Shown: piece after piece, positions 53,635 to 61,026 of the stretch
How positions within the stretch are numbered: position 1 is the first letter of the stretch
How the letters are laid out: each line of letters opens with the position of its first letter
Source: Nocardiopsis terrae
Lineage (GTDB): Bacteria > Actinomycetota > Actinomycetes > Streptosporangiales > Streptosporangiaceae
Length of the DNA stretch: 64,000 nucleotides
Assembly (NCBI RefSeq): GCF_014651695.1
Contig: NZ_BMXJ01000010.1
Span: 62,001 to 126,000, forward strand
Reading direction: 5' to 3'
Notes under the pieces: model-generated
Told to the model about the DNA's origin: nothing
Databases searched by the model: none
What the model saw: the letters and a program-made list of their open reading frames with translations, nothing else
Translations under genes and position numbers: made by a program

Positions 53635-54762
53635 GTGACACACACCGGAGCGGTAACGGTGACCCGGCTCGTCGAGGTCGAACTCGTGCGGTTGCGCCCC
53701 TCACTGGCCGGGCGCGGTGCCGACCGGGCGGTTCCGGTACTGGTCCGGGTGTCCGACGGCCAGGTGAGCGGCTGGGGTGAAGTGCCCCGGGCGACCCCGC
53801 AGCAGTGGGAGGCCCTCTCCCGTGACTTCGCGCCCGCCCTCCTGGCGCACGAGTGGCGCCGTCCCACCGAGGTGACAGGGACCTTCGCCGACCTGCCCTG
53901 GGACCCGGCCCTGGTGGGTGCGCTCGACACCGCCTGCTGGGACCTGTGGAGCCGCCAGCGCGCCACTCCGCTGGCTCACTCGCTGGGCGGGGAGCGCACC
54001 GCGCTCACGGCGGGGGTGACCCTGCCGCGGCAGGTGACCCTGGAGTCGGTGGTCACGGAGGTGAACCGCCAGGTCGGTGCGGGTTTCCGGCGGATCAGGC
54101 TGGAGGTCGAACCGGGCTGGGACGCCGACGTGGTCCGGGCCGTACAGGCCAGCTTCCCGTTCCTCGTCCTCCAGGTGGACGCGGGCGGGCGCTACACCGA
54201 GTCCCCCGCCGACCTGGACGCGCTGCGTGTTCTGGACGCCCTGGGACTGTTGGCGATCGAGGACCCCTTCGCCTCCGACGACCTGGCCGCGCACGCCCGG
54301 CTCTCGGCCGAGTTGCGCACCCCCGTGGCGCTGTACCGGTCGCTGTCCTGCGTGGAGGACCTGCGCGAGGCGGTCGGGGCCGAGGCCGGTCGGGCGGTGA
54401 ACGTGGATCCTGTCCGCCTGGGCGGGCTGACCGCCGCCCGGCGGGCGGTGGACCGGGCGGTCGACGCCGGCTGGCAGGTGTGGTGCGGCTCCTCGGCGCT
54501 GACCGGGGTGGGCCGGGCGGCCACGGTCGCACTGGCCTCCCTGTCCGGGGCGAGCCTGCCGGTGGAGATGCCGGGGGCCGGGGGTCGAGGCCGCGACCTG
54601 GTGGTTCCTCCGGTGCGCGCACACGACGGGGTGGTCCCGGTGCCGCTGGCCGAGAGCGGTCTGGGGCACGACGTGGACCGTGCTGCGCTGTCCGGTTACA
54701 CCTCGCGGACCGTGGTACTGGATACGCGGACGGCCGGGGATCCGGGCCCCGCCGCCACTTAA
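53635..54762 (+). CDS. MenC/OSBS-like enolase-superfamily protein lacking catalytic residues
   Basis: A 375-residue protein with the capping domain and barrel of o-succinylbenzoate synthase / N-acylamino acid racemase (WGEVPRAT, DTACWDLWSRQRATPL, LLAIEDPF, RLGGLTAARRAVD). In active members the barrel supplies KxK, Asp, Glu, Asp(Glu) and a final Lys. Here KxK is Arg155-Leu-Glu157, the third metal ligand pair DE is Tyr234-Arg235, and the last Lys is Asp258 in NVDPVR; only Asp182 and Glu209 remain. Loss of catalysis is predicted. ATG 53635 or the GTG six codons later may start it. It precedes a MaoC gene and follows ald. Role unknown. Confidence 0.8.
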   Translation: MTHTGAVTVTRLVEVELVRLRPSLAGRGADRAVPVLVRVSDGQVSGWGEVPRATPQQWEALSRDFAPALLAHEWRRPTEVTGTFADLPWDPALVGALDTACWDLWSRQRATPLAHSLGGERTALTAGVTLPRQVTLESVVTEVNRQVGAGFRRIRLEVEPGWDADVVRAVQASFPFLVLQVDAGGRYTESPADLDALRVLDALGLLAIEDPFASDDLAAHARLSAELRTPVALYRSLSCVEDLREAVGAEAGRAVNVDPVRLGGLTAARRAVDRAVDAGWQVWCGSSALTGVGRAATVALASLSGASLPVEMPGAGGRGRDLVVPPVRAHDGVVPVPLAESGLGHDVDRAALSGYTSRTVVLDTRTAGDPGPAAT

Positions 54763-54866
54763 CCGAACACCGTTAGGTAAGGTGGCGCGCATCACCGTCC
54801 GGTCCCCGGAGCGCACCGGCACCTGACGCCGGAGCGCGCCGAACCCCTATCGAACGTGGAGGCGTG

Positions 54867-55322
54867 GTGCGCGTATTCGCCGACGTCCAAGAGGTCATCG
54901 CCGCCCAGGGTGAACACCTGGGCCACACCGACTGGCTGACCATCGACCAGAGCCGCATCGACAAGTTCGCCGACGCGACCAACGACCACCAGTGGATCCA
55001 CCTGGACGCGGAACGGGCCGCCGAGGGCCCCTTCGGCGCCACCATCGCGCACGGGTTCCTCTCCCTGTCGCTGCTGGCCCACTTCTCGCAGAGCATCTTC
55101 TCCCTGACGAAGAAGCCCCAGATGTCCATCAACTACGGCCTCAACAAGGTGCGCTTCCTGCAGCCGGTCACGGTGGGCTCGCGGGTGCGCGACGCCGTGC
55201 AGCTCGCCGAGGTGAAGGAAACCCCCAAGGGCTACCTGGTCACCACCGAGCACACCGTGGAGATCGAGGGCCAGGAACGCCCCGCCCTGGTCGCCGAGAG
55301 CCTCGGGCTCTGGGTTCCCTGA
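54867..55322 (+). CDS. MaoC-family (R)-specific enoyl-CoA hydratase
   Basis: A 151-residue single hot-dog domain. Family motifs are IDKFADATNDHQWIHLD (about 31-47), with the catalytic Asp36/His41 region, and GPFGATIAHGFLSLSLLAHF (about 54-73). QMSINYGLNKVRFLQPV is the second conserved block. It probably hydrates trans-2-enoyl-CoA in fatty acid metabolism. GTG 54867 is chosen because GGAGG ends 4 bases before it; GTG 54864 is too close. The gene reads away from the enolase-like gene by 104 bases and converges on the glycosyltransferase genes, with a hairpin between. Confidence 0.88.
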   Translation: MRVFADVQEVIAAQGEHLGHTDWLTIDQSRIDKFADATNDHQWIHLDAERAAEGPFGATIAHGFLSLSLLAHFSQSIFSLTKKPQMSINYGLNKVRFLQPVTVGSRVRDAVQLAEVKETPKGYLVTTEHTVEIEGQERPALVAESLGLWVP

Positions 55323-55361
55323 CGGGACCCGGCGGCGGCACACGCCGTCGGACAGGCCCTA

Positions 55362-55399
55362 CCGGGGGCGGAGCCGTGGCGACTCGGCCCCGCCCCCGG
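55362..55399. terminator. Bidirectional hairpin between MaoC and glycosyltransferase genes
   Basis: A 10-bp perfect stem (55362-55371 and 55390-55399) with inner GCC/GGC pairing lies in the 97-base gap between two convergent genes. Confidence 0.55.
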
Positions 55400-55419
55400 G
55401 GTCCCTTCCCGGCCCTTCC

Positions 55420-57075
55420 TCAGCGGGCCAGCCTGCGCAGCGCCCGTCGGAACAGGTCCGGGGTGAACCAGCGCAACTTGCGTTCGGCCCGCTCCGCCCG
55501 GCGGCGCATACGGTCCCCCCGGGCCTGGGCCTGCGCGAGCTGGGCGCGCAACTGCTCCACGCTCTCGCTGTTCGCTTCCTGGTCTTCCTCCGGCCCCGCG
55601 ACGATCCCGGTCGCGGATGCCCAGTGCAGCCCGAAGAGCTCCTCCACCACCCGGTCCAGGTCCCGGCCGACGGCCTCGGGCTCCAGACGGCGGGCCCTCG
55701 CGTAGGCGGCGGTGCGCTCCAACCGGAGCACCCCCTCCGCGGCCCGGGTGCTCCCCGGCAGAGGTGCACACAGCAGGCCGGCGTGGGTCCGGTTCGCGAG
55801 CTGGACCAGCTCGGCCAGCGCGTCCCGGGTCGGGGTCGGCCCCGCGCCCAGGTACAGCCGGAAGGGCACCCACGGGTCCGGGTCCGGGGCGGGTTCGGTG
55901 AAGCGGACCCGCGGGTCGCCGCGGAAGGCCTCCCGGACCAGCCGCAGGTCCAGCAGCTCCTCCTCCAGCACCGGACGACGCTCCCCGGTCAACCGCGACC
56001 AGGGGCCGCGCAGCCACAGGCGCAGGTCCGGGGTGGAACCGGCCAGCAGGGCCGAGGCGGTGGCGTCGACCTCCTCCAGGGTGCGGCCCTCGACGTCCAC
56101 GACCACCTCCACGTGGGGGACCTCCCACTGGCGGTCGGGGCGTTTGCGGCGCAGGTGGAACTCGGGCACCCGGTTGGAGACGTAGGGCATCCGGAAGCGG
56201 GTCCCCGCGTCGCGTTGGGTCTGCATCTGGGACCGGCCCAGGTGCCAGCTGCTGGTGTCCAGGTCCGGGACGAACACCGCTCCCTGCTGGGCGACCCGGT
56301 ACCCGAACTCGCTGTCACCGCCCAGGACCATCTCCCCGTCCATCCCGCCGGCCTCGTCGAAGAGGCTGCGGTGCAGGGAACCGGTGGCACCGACGAACAC
56401 CTTGTACGCCTCGTGGTGGGCGGAGCGCAGTGCGTCCTTGCGTTTGATGAAGGACTCCACCCAGTGCGGGTCGGCGCCCTCCCGGTCGAAGAGCTGGTCC
56501 GCACGGCCCTCGCGCACCTCGGAGAGCACGTGTTTGGGGGTCATGGCGTCCGGGTCGAAGTCCACGAACATCTTGTGACCCATCACCACGACGTAGTCCG
56601 CCAGGTGGTGCCAGCGCATCTGGGACTCCACGTGGTCGCCGTACACCAGCATGTCGGCGTCCAGGCGCAGCACCACATTCCCCGAGGACGCGGCCACCCC
56701 GGTGTTGACCGCGTGCGCCGACCCCCAGCCGCCGGGGGCGGCGGGGATCAGGAGGGTGTTGTCGGGGCGGACCCGGGGCAGGGCGAGCGGTTCGGGTGAA
56801 CCGTCGTCCACCACGACCACCTCCATGAGGTGGCTCGGGTAGGTCTGTGCGGCCAGCGCGGCCAGGACCAGGTCGAGCTTGTCCTGGTGGCCGTGGGCCG
56901 GGATCACCACGCTCACCGACAGGGTCGGCGTCCACTCCCCCAGCGGCGGCGGGTTCAGGGACGAGTAGTCGTTGCGGACGACACGGGGCTGGCCCGCACC
57001 GGGCGCCCCCCTGGCGTGCCGTTCCGTCCCGGACCGTTCCGCCTCCTGCGCCGGGGCGTTGTCTGAGGTGGTCAC
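55420..57075 (-). CDS. Family 2 glycosyltransferase, copy A (short partner)
   Basis: A 551-residue GT-A fold glycosyltransferase. The N-terminal GT2 domain begins TLSVSVVIPAHGHQDKLDLVL (starts near residue 48) with VVVVDDGSPEPL and the metal-binding LRLDADMLV (DxD-type motif, about 133-141). A central segment (FDREGADPHWVE, LGGDSEFGYRVAQQG) holds the acceptor region. The last 60 residues form a basic coiled coil ending RRALRRLAR that may contact membrane. The sugar and acceptor are unknown; surface glycan assembly is likely. GTG 57075 overlaps the stop of the upstream partner (GTGA). Close paralogue of 59368-61026. Confidence 0.82.
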   Translation of the reverse strand: MTTSDNAPAQEAERSGTERHARGAPGAGQPRVVRNDYSSLNPPPLGEWTPTLSVSVVIPAHGHQDKLDLVLAALAAQTYPSHLMEVVVVDDGSPEPLALPRVRPDNTLLIPAAPGGWGSAHAVNTGVAASSGNVVLRLDADMLVYGDHVESQMRWHHLADYVVVMGHKMFVDFDPDAMTPKHVLSEVREGRADQLFDREGADPHWVESFIKRKDALRSAHHEAYKVFVGATGSLHRSLFDEAGGMDGEMVLGGDSEFGYRVAQQGAVFVPDLDTSSWHLGRSQMQTQRDAGTRFRMPYVSNRVPEFHLRRKRPDRQWEVPHVEVVVDVEGRTLEEVDATASALLAGSTPDLRLWLRGPWSRLTGERRPVLEEELLDLRLVREAFRGDPRVRFTEPAPDPDPWVPFRLYLGAGPTPTRDALAELVQLANRTHAGLLCAPLPGSTRAAEGVLRLERTAAYARARRLEPEAVGRDLDRVVEELFGLHWASATGIVAGPEEDQEANSESVEQLRAQLAQAQARGDRMRRRAERAERKLRWFTPDLFRRALRRLAR

Positions 57076-59138
57076 CGGTGTCCTCCCGAGTACTCGACGG
57101 TCCGGGCGGCCCCCAGCGGTTCGACCGCGCCCTCCAGCAGCGCGCTGGGGCGCCACCCGGACCACTGTTTGGTGTTCCTACGCAGGAAGTAGCCCAGGTC
57201 CGCGGCCCAGGTGTGGCCCTGGCCCGCCCGGCGCAGCAGATACCCCAGGCCGTGGGTGCGGTAGATCCGGCCGCCGTTGCGGCGCACCGCGAAGAGCAGT
57301 TGGCTGTCGATCGCCCGCGGCAGCGGGCGGAACCCGCCCACTTCCTCCAGGACCGAACGGTCGATGACGATGGTGCTGCCGACCACGTCCGGGGAGGGCT
57401 TCTCGGACTTGTAGCTCTGCCACACGGTCAGGTCCAGTTCCTCCAGGTAGACGAGGTCCTGGGTGATGCCCACCAGGTCCGCGCCCGAGTAGGTGCGGGC
57501 GAGCGCCATATCGGCGAGGTGGTCGGGGCCGTACCAGTCGTCGTCGTCCCACTTGGCGATGACGGTGCCCGAGGCGCGGTCCGCGGCCTCGTTGAGCACC
57601 GCCCCGAAGACCTGGTCGGCGGGCGCCTCGTACACGGTGATCTGCACCCCCGTGGCGGCGAAGGCGCCGATCGCCGACCGCACCTGCGGCAGCGAGGCGG
57701 GGAAACCGTGCAGGGCCAGCACCACCTCGAAGCGGACACCCCGTTGGCGGGCGATCTGGGCGAGCGCGAACCCGACCATCTCCGGTCGGCGGGTGCACAG
57801 CATCACCGTCATCCGGGGTTCGGGCGGCACCGGGATCCCGGCGCGGACCGCGAGTTCCCTCCAGCGGGCGATCTGGCCGTGGGTGCGCAGAGCCGCGCGG
57901 CGCAACCGGACGCTGTGTTCCTCGCGGGTGAGCGGGTCGCGCAGGTCCGCCGCCGACACCGAGACGAGCAGGGAGGCGAGTTCCGTGCCCACACCCGACG
58001 CCCAGGCAGGAACGGAACCGCTGACCAGGGGGACGCCCCCGGCGGCGAGGGAGGCGACGGCCCGTACCGCGGCGGCGGGTCCGCTGTGCCCGGACCAGTC
58101 CACCCGGATCCCGCGCAGGTAGCGGGTGTGGCCGAGGTCGAGATCGGTGACGGTCCCGTCGTCCGGGACGGCGAACAGGACCTTCTGCCCCTCCCGCACC
58201 ACCGCTTTCCCGCCCCGGACGGTGAGGTCCCCCATGGGCCCCCCGGCCTTCTTGGTGAAACCGCAGGGGTTGACGGCGCGTTCGTCGATGGGCGCGATGG
58301 TGGTGACGGGGTCGGGCTCGCCGACCCTGACCGGGCGGCCGGCCTCCGAGGGCCCGGGGCGCGCCCCCGGAACGGACACCGCCGGGGCGTCAGCCGAGGT
58401 CAGGGACTCCCACGAACCGGATCCGGTGGTGGCCACGTCCAGGTGCGCCACGGCCGGGTCCTGCCACTCGGGCAGTCCGCTGCCGTCATCGACCCGTAGG
58501 ACCAGGTCGGCGACGGGGGTGACCCGGCGCAACGGGATGGGGCCGGTGGCGGAAACCCCGGTGGCGGAGACGTCGCCGGACCGCCAGAGGGCCCCCTCCC
58601 GGCCGTGGACGGCCCCCAGGGGTACGCTCCGGGGTCCGCGTCTGCGCCCCCCGGTACCGCTGAGCACGTGGTCGAGGGCGGCCGCGGTCTCGACCGAGTT
58701 GGGAAAGTACAGCTCGCACAACCACCCGCGTTGGCCGACCCGGCGGACCCTCAGCTCCTGGAGTCCGTGCCACTCGTCGATCCCGGGCGGCGCCGGGACC
58801 AGCGGCCCCTGGTTGCCGGGAGTGTCGGCGACCGCCACGACCAGGTGCACGGCGGGCGGCAGGAGGGTGGCGGTGGTCAGGCAGCGGCGCAGGTCGGTGA
58901 GGCTGGCGGCGACCACCACGAGCAGACCGACCGCCTCCGGCTCGCCCTCTCCGCCCACCCCCGGCACCTCCACCGGGTCGCCGAGGCGGTGGGTGTCCAG
59001 GTCGAGCAGCCGGTCGGCCGGCCGCAGCCGGAACCCGGAGAGTTCCCTTCGGGTGGTCCGGTGGTCCCCCGTGTGGCACAGGACGGCGGGCTCGTCACCG
59101 CGGGTGCGCAGGGCCTGGCGGACGACGGAGGTGATCAT
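57072..59138 (-). CDS. Large glycosyltransferase, copy A, with unassigned N-terminal region
   Basis: A 688-residue protein. The C-terminal 260 residues form a GT2-like domain: MTVMLCTRRPEMVGFALAQI (about 425-444), VIAKWDDDDWYGPDHLADM (about 512-530, with the metal-binding aspartates) and GGFRPLPRAID. The first 420 residues match no domain I recognise; their best-conserved part, about 290-385, includes RGIRVDWSGHSGPAAAVRAVASLAAGG-type sequence. It starts at ATG 59138 and is coupled to the shorter glycosyltransferase. Both are repeated in the next module. Likely part of a cell-surface polymer pathway. A terminator lies upstream, so this copy probably has its own promoter. Confidence 0.72.
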   Translation of the reverse strand: MITSVVRQALRTRGDEPAVLCHTGDHRTTRRELSGFRLRPADRLLDLDTHRLGDPVEVPGVGGEGEPEAVGLLVVVAASLTDLRRCLTTATLLPPAVHLVVAVADTPGNQGPLVPAPPGIDEWHGLQELRVRRVGQRGWLCELYFPNSVETAAALDHVLSGTGGRRRGPRSVPLGAVHGREGALWRSGDVSATGVSATGPIPLRRVTPVADLVLRVDDGSGLPEWQDPAVAHLDVATTGSGSWESLTSADAPAVSVPGARPGPSEAGRPVRVGEPDPVTTIAPIDERAVNPCGFTKKAGGPMGDLTVRGGKAVVREGQKVLFAVPDDGTVTDLDLGHTRYLRGIRVDWSGHSGPAAAVRAVASLAAGGVPLVSGSVPAWASGVGTELASLLVSVSAADLRDPLTREEHSVRLRRAALRTHGQIARWRELAVRAGIPVPPEPRMTVMLCTRRPEMVGFALAQIARQRGVRFEVVLALHGFPASLPQVRSAIGAFAATGVQITVYEAPADQVFGAVLNEAADRASGTVIAKWDDDDWYGPDHLADMALARTYSGADLVGITQDLVYLEELDLTVWQSYKSEKPSPDVVGSTIVIDRSVLEEVGGFRPLPRAIDSQLLFAVRRNGGRIYRTHGLGYLLRRAGQGHTWAADLGYFLRRNTKQWSGWRPSALLEGAVEPLGAARTVEYSGGHR

Positions 59139-59240
59139 CGGGCGACCTCGGGTGTGTTGGCTGAGCGGGACGGGCGCACGTGGGGGCGGGCCACTCTCAG
59201 AGCCCAGCGTAGCCAACTCGATTACGCTCGGTGATTTCCT

Positions 59241-59293
59241 GTGCTGGGCGTGTCGGGAGCGGGCGTTCTCCTGCGCGCCCGACACGCCAGCAC
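59241..59293 (-). terminator. Terminator between the two glycosyltransferase modules
   Basis: A 16-bp stem with one bulged base (left arm 59241-59257, right arm 59278-59293) and a 20-base loop, 75 bases past the stop of module B. It separates the two repeats into independent transcripts. Confidence 0.7.
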
Positions 59294-59367
59294 GGGACGT
59301 GCCACCGACCGGTTCCGACGGGGGGCGGTCGCCAGTGCGCCCCGCCCGAACCGGTACGGCGTCCTCC

Positions 59368-61026
59368 TCAGCGGGCCAGGCGGCGCAGCACCCTGCGGGT
59401 CAGGCCGGGGGTGAACCAGCGCAGTTTGCGTTCGGCGCGCTGGGCCCGTGCGCGGAGGCGGTCGGCCTCGGCCAGGGCCCGGTCCAGACGCTTCTGGAGC
59501 ACCTCGGGTTTCTCCGGGGGAGCGGACTCGGCCTCCGGGTCGGTCACGAACCTCTCCCCCGGAATCCAGTGGGTCCCGTGGGTCTCCTCGACCACCCGGT
59601 CCAGGTCCGCGCCGGTGGCCTCGGGCTCCAGGTGGCGTGCCCGGGCGTAGGCGGCGGTGCGCTCCAGCCTCAGGACGCCGTCCCCCCGGGTGGCGCCGGG
59701 CAGCGGCGCGCACAGCAGGCCCGCGCCCTCCCGGTCGATCTCCTTGACGAGGTCGCGAACGGCGTCGGGGGCCGGGGCGGTCCCCCCGGCGACGGTCAGC
59801 CGGAAGGGCACCCGCGGGTCGCGGCCGGGTTCGGTCCCGGCGAACCGTACGCGCTGGTCGCCGCGGAAGGTCTCCCGGACCAGCCGCAGGTCGAGGAGGT
59901 CCTCGTCGAGCGGGGACCGGCGCTCCCCGTCCAGCCGGGACCAGGGGCCCAGCAGCCACAGGCGCAGGTCCGGGGTGGAACCGGCCAGCAGGGCCGAGGC
60001 GGTGGCGTCGACCTCCTCCAGGGTGCGGCCCCCGGTGTCCAGGACGACGTCCGCCAAGGGGACCTCCCACTGGCGGTCGGGGCGTTTGCGGCGCAGGTGG
60101 AAGTCGGGCACCCGGTTGGAGACGTAGGGGAGGCGGTAGCGGGTCCCGGCTTCGCGACGGGTCTGCATCTGGGACCGGCCCAGGTGCCAGCTGCTGGTGT
60201 CCAGGTCCGGGACGAACACCGCGCCCTGCTGGGCGACCCGGTAGGCGAACTCGGTGTCGCCGCCCAGGATCAGGGCGGCGTCCAGGCCCCCTGCGGCGTC
60301 GAAGAGGCTGCGGTGCAGGGAACCGGTGGCGCCGATGAACACCTTGTAGGACAGCCGTCCGGCGGTGCGCAGCCGGTCGTGCTGGTTGATGAGGCGCTCC
60401 ACCCAGTGCGGGTCGGCGCCCTCCCGGTCGAAGAGCTGGTCCGCACGGCCCGCCGCGACCTCGTCGTGTACGTGTTCGGGGGTCATGGCGTCCGGGTCGA
60501 AGTCCACGAACATCTTGTGGCCCAGGGCGACCCCGTAGTCCACCAGGTGGTGCCAGCGCATCTGGGACTCCACGTGCTCGCGGTAGACGAGCATGTCGGC
60601 GTCCAGGCGCAGCACCACCTGGCCGGAGGACGCGGCCACCCCGGTGTTGACCGCGTGCGCCGACCCCCAGCCGCCGGGGGCGGAGGGCAGGATCCGGGTG
60701 TTCTCCGGGCGGACCCGGGGCAGGGCGAGCGGTTCGGGTGAACCGTCGTCCACCACGACCACCTCCATCAGGTGCGCGGGGTAGCTCTGCCCGGCCAGGG
60801 AGGCCAGGACCAGGTCGAGCTTGTCCTGATGGCCGTGGGCCGGGATCACCACGCTCACCGACAGGGTCGGCGTCCACTCCCCCAGCGGCGGCGGAGTCAA
60901 CGGCGCGTAGTCGTTGCGGCGCAGCCTGGGCTGGGCGCCGAAGTCCACCTCGCCGGAGGGCAGCGGGTCCCCCGGGGTGAGGATCCGCCCGGAGGCGGGA
61001 ACGGTGTGTTCTTCGGTACTGGTCAA
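59368..61026 (-). CDS. Family 2 glycosyltransferase, copy B (short partner)
   Basis: A 552-residue paralogue of the 55420-57075 product, with the same GT-A domain (VVIPAHGHQDKLDLVLASL, VVVVDDGSPEPL, LRLDADMLVYREHVE), the same central block (HKMFVDFDPDAMTPEHV, LGGDTEFAYRVAQQG) and a basic C-terminal coiled coil ending RRVLRRLAR. Its nucleotide sequence is nearly identical to copy A over several stretches of 50-65 bases. Divergence is greatest at the N-terminus and in the last 80 residues. TTG 61026 overlaps the upstream partner's stop (TTGA); GTG 61002 is an alternative. Donor and acceptor are unknown. Confidence 0.82.
   Translation of the reverse strand: MTSTEEHTVPASGRILTPGDPLPSGEVDFGAQPRLRRNDYAPLTPPPLGEWTPTLSVSVVIPAHGHQDKLDLVLASLAGQSYPAHLMEVVVVDDGSPEPLALPRVRPENTRILPSAPGGWGSAHAVNTGVAASSGQVVLRLDADMLVYREHVESQMRWHHLVDYGVALGHKMFVDFDPDAMTPEHVHDEVAAGRADQLFDREGADPHWVERLINQHDRLRTAGRLSYKVFIGATGSLHRSLFDAAGGLDAALILGGDTEFAYRVAQQGAVFVPDLDTSSWHLGRSQMQTRREAGTRYRLPYVSNRVPDFHLRRKRPDRQWEVPLADVVLDTGGRTLEEVDATASALLAGSTPDLRLWLLGPWSRLDGERRSPLDEDLLDLRLVRETFRGDQRVRFAGTEPGRDPRVPFRLTVAGGTAPAPDAVRDLVKEIDREGAGLLCAPLPGATRGDGVLRLERTAAYARARHLEPEATGADLDRVVEETHGTHWIPGERFVTDPEAESAPPEKPEVLQKRLDRALAEADRLRARAQRAERKLRWFTPGLTRRVLRRLAR

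Noticed and set aside
54770..54790. TTAACCG...TTAGGTAAGG resembling an actinobacterial iron box
   Set aside because: Only one half-site matches the DmdR/IdeR consensus and the spacing is wrong, so no iron-regulator site is claimed.
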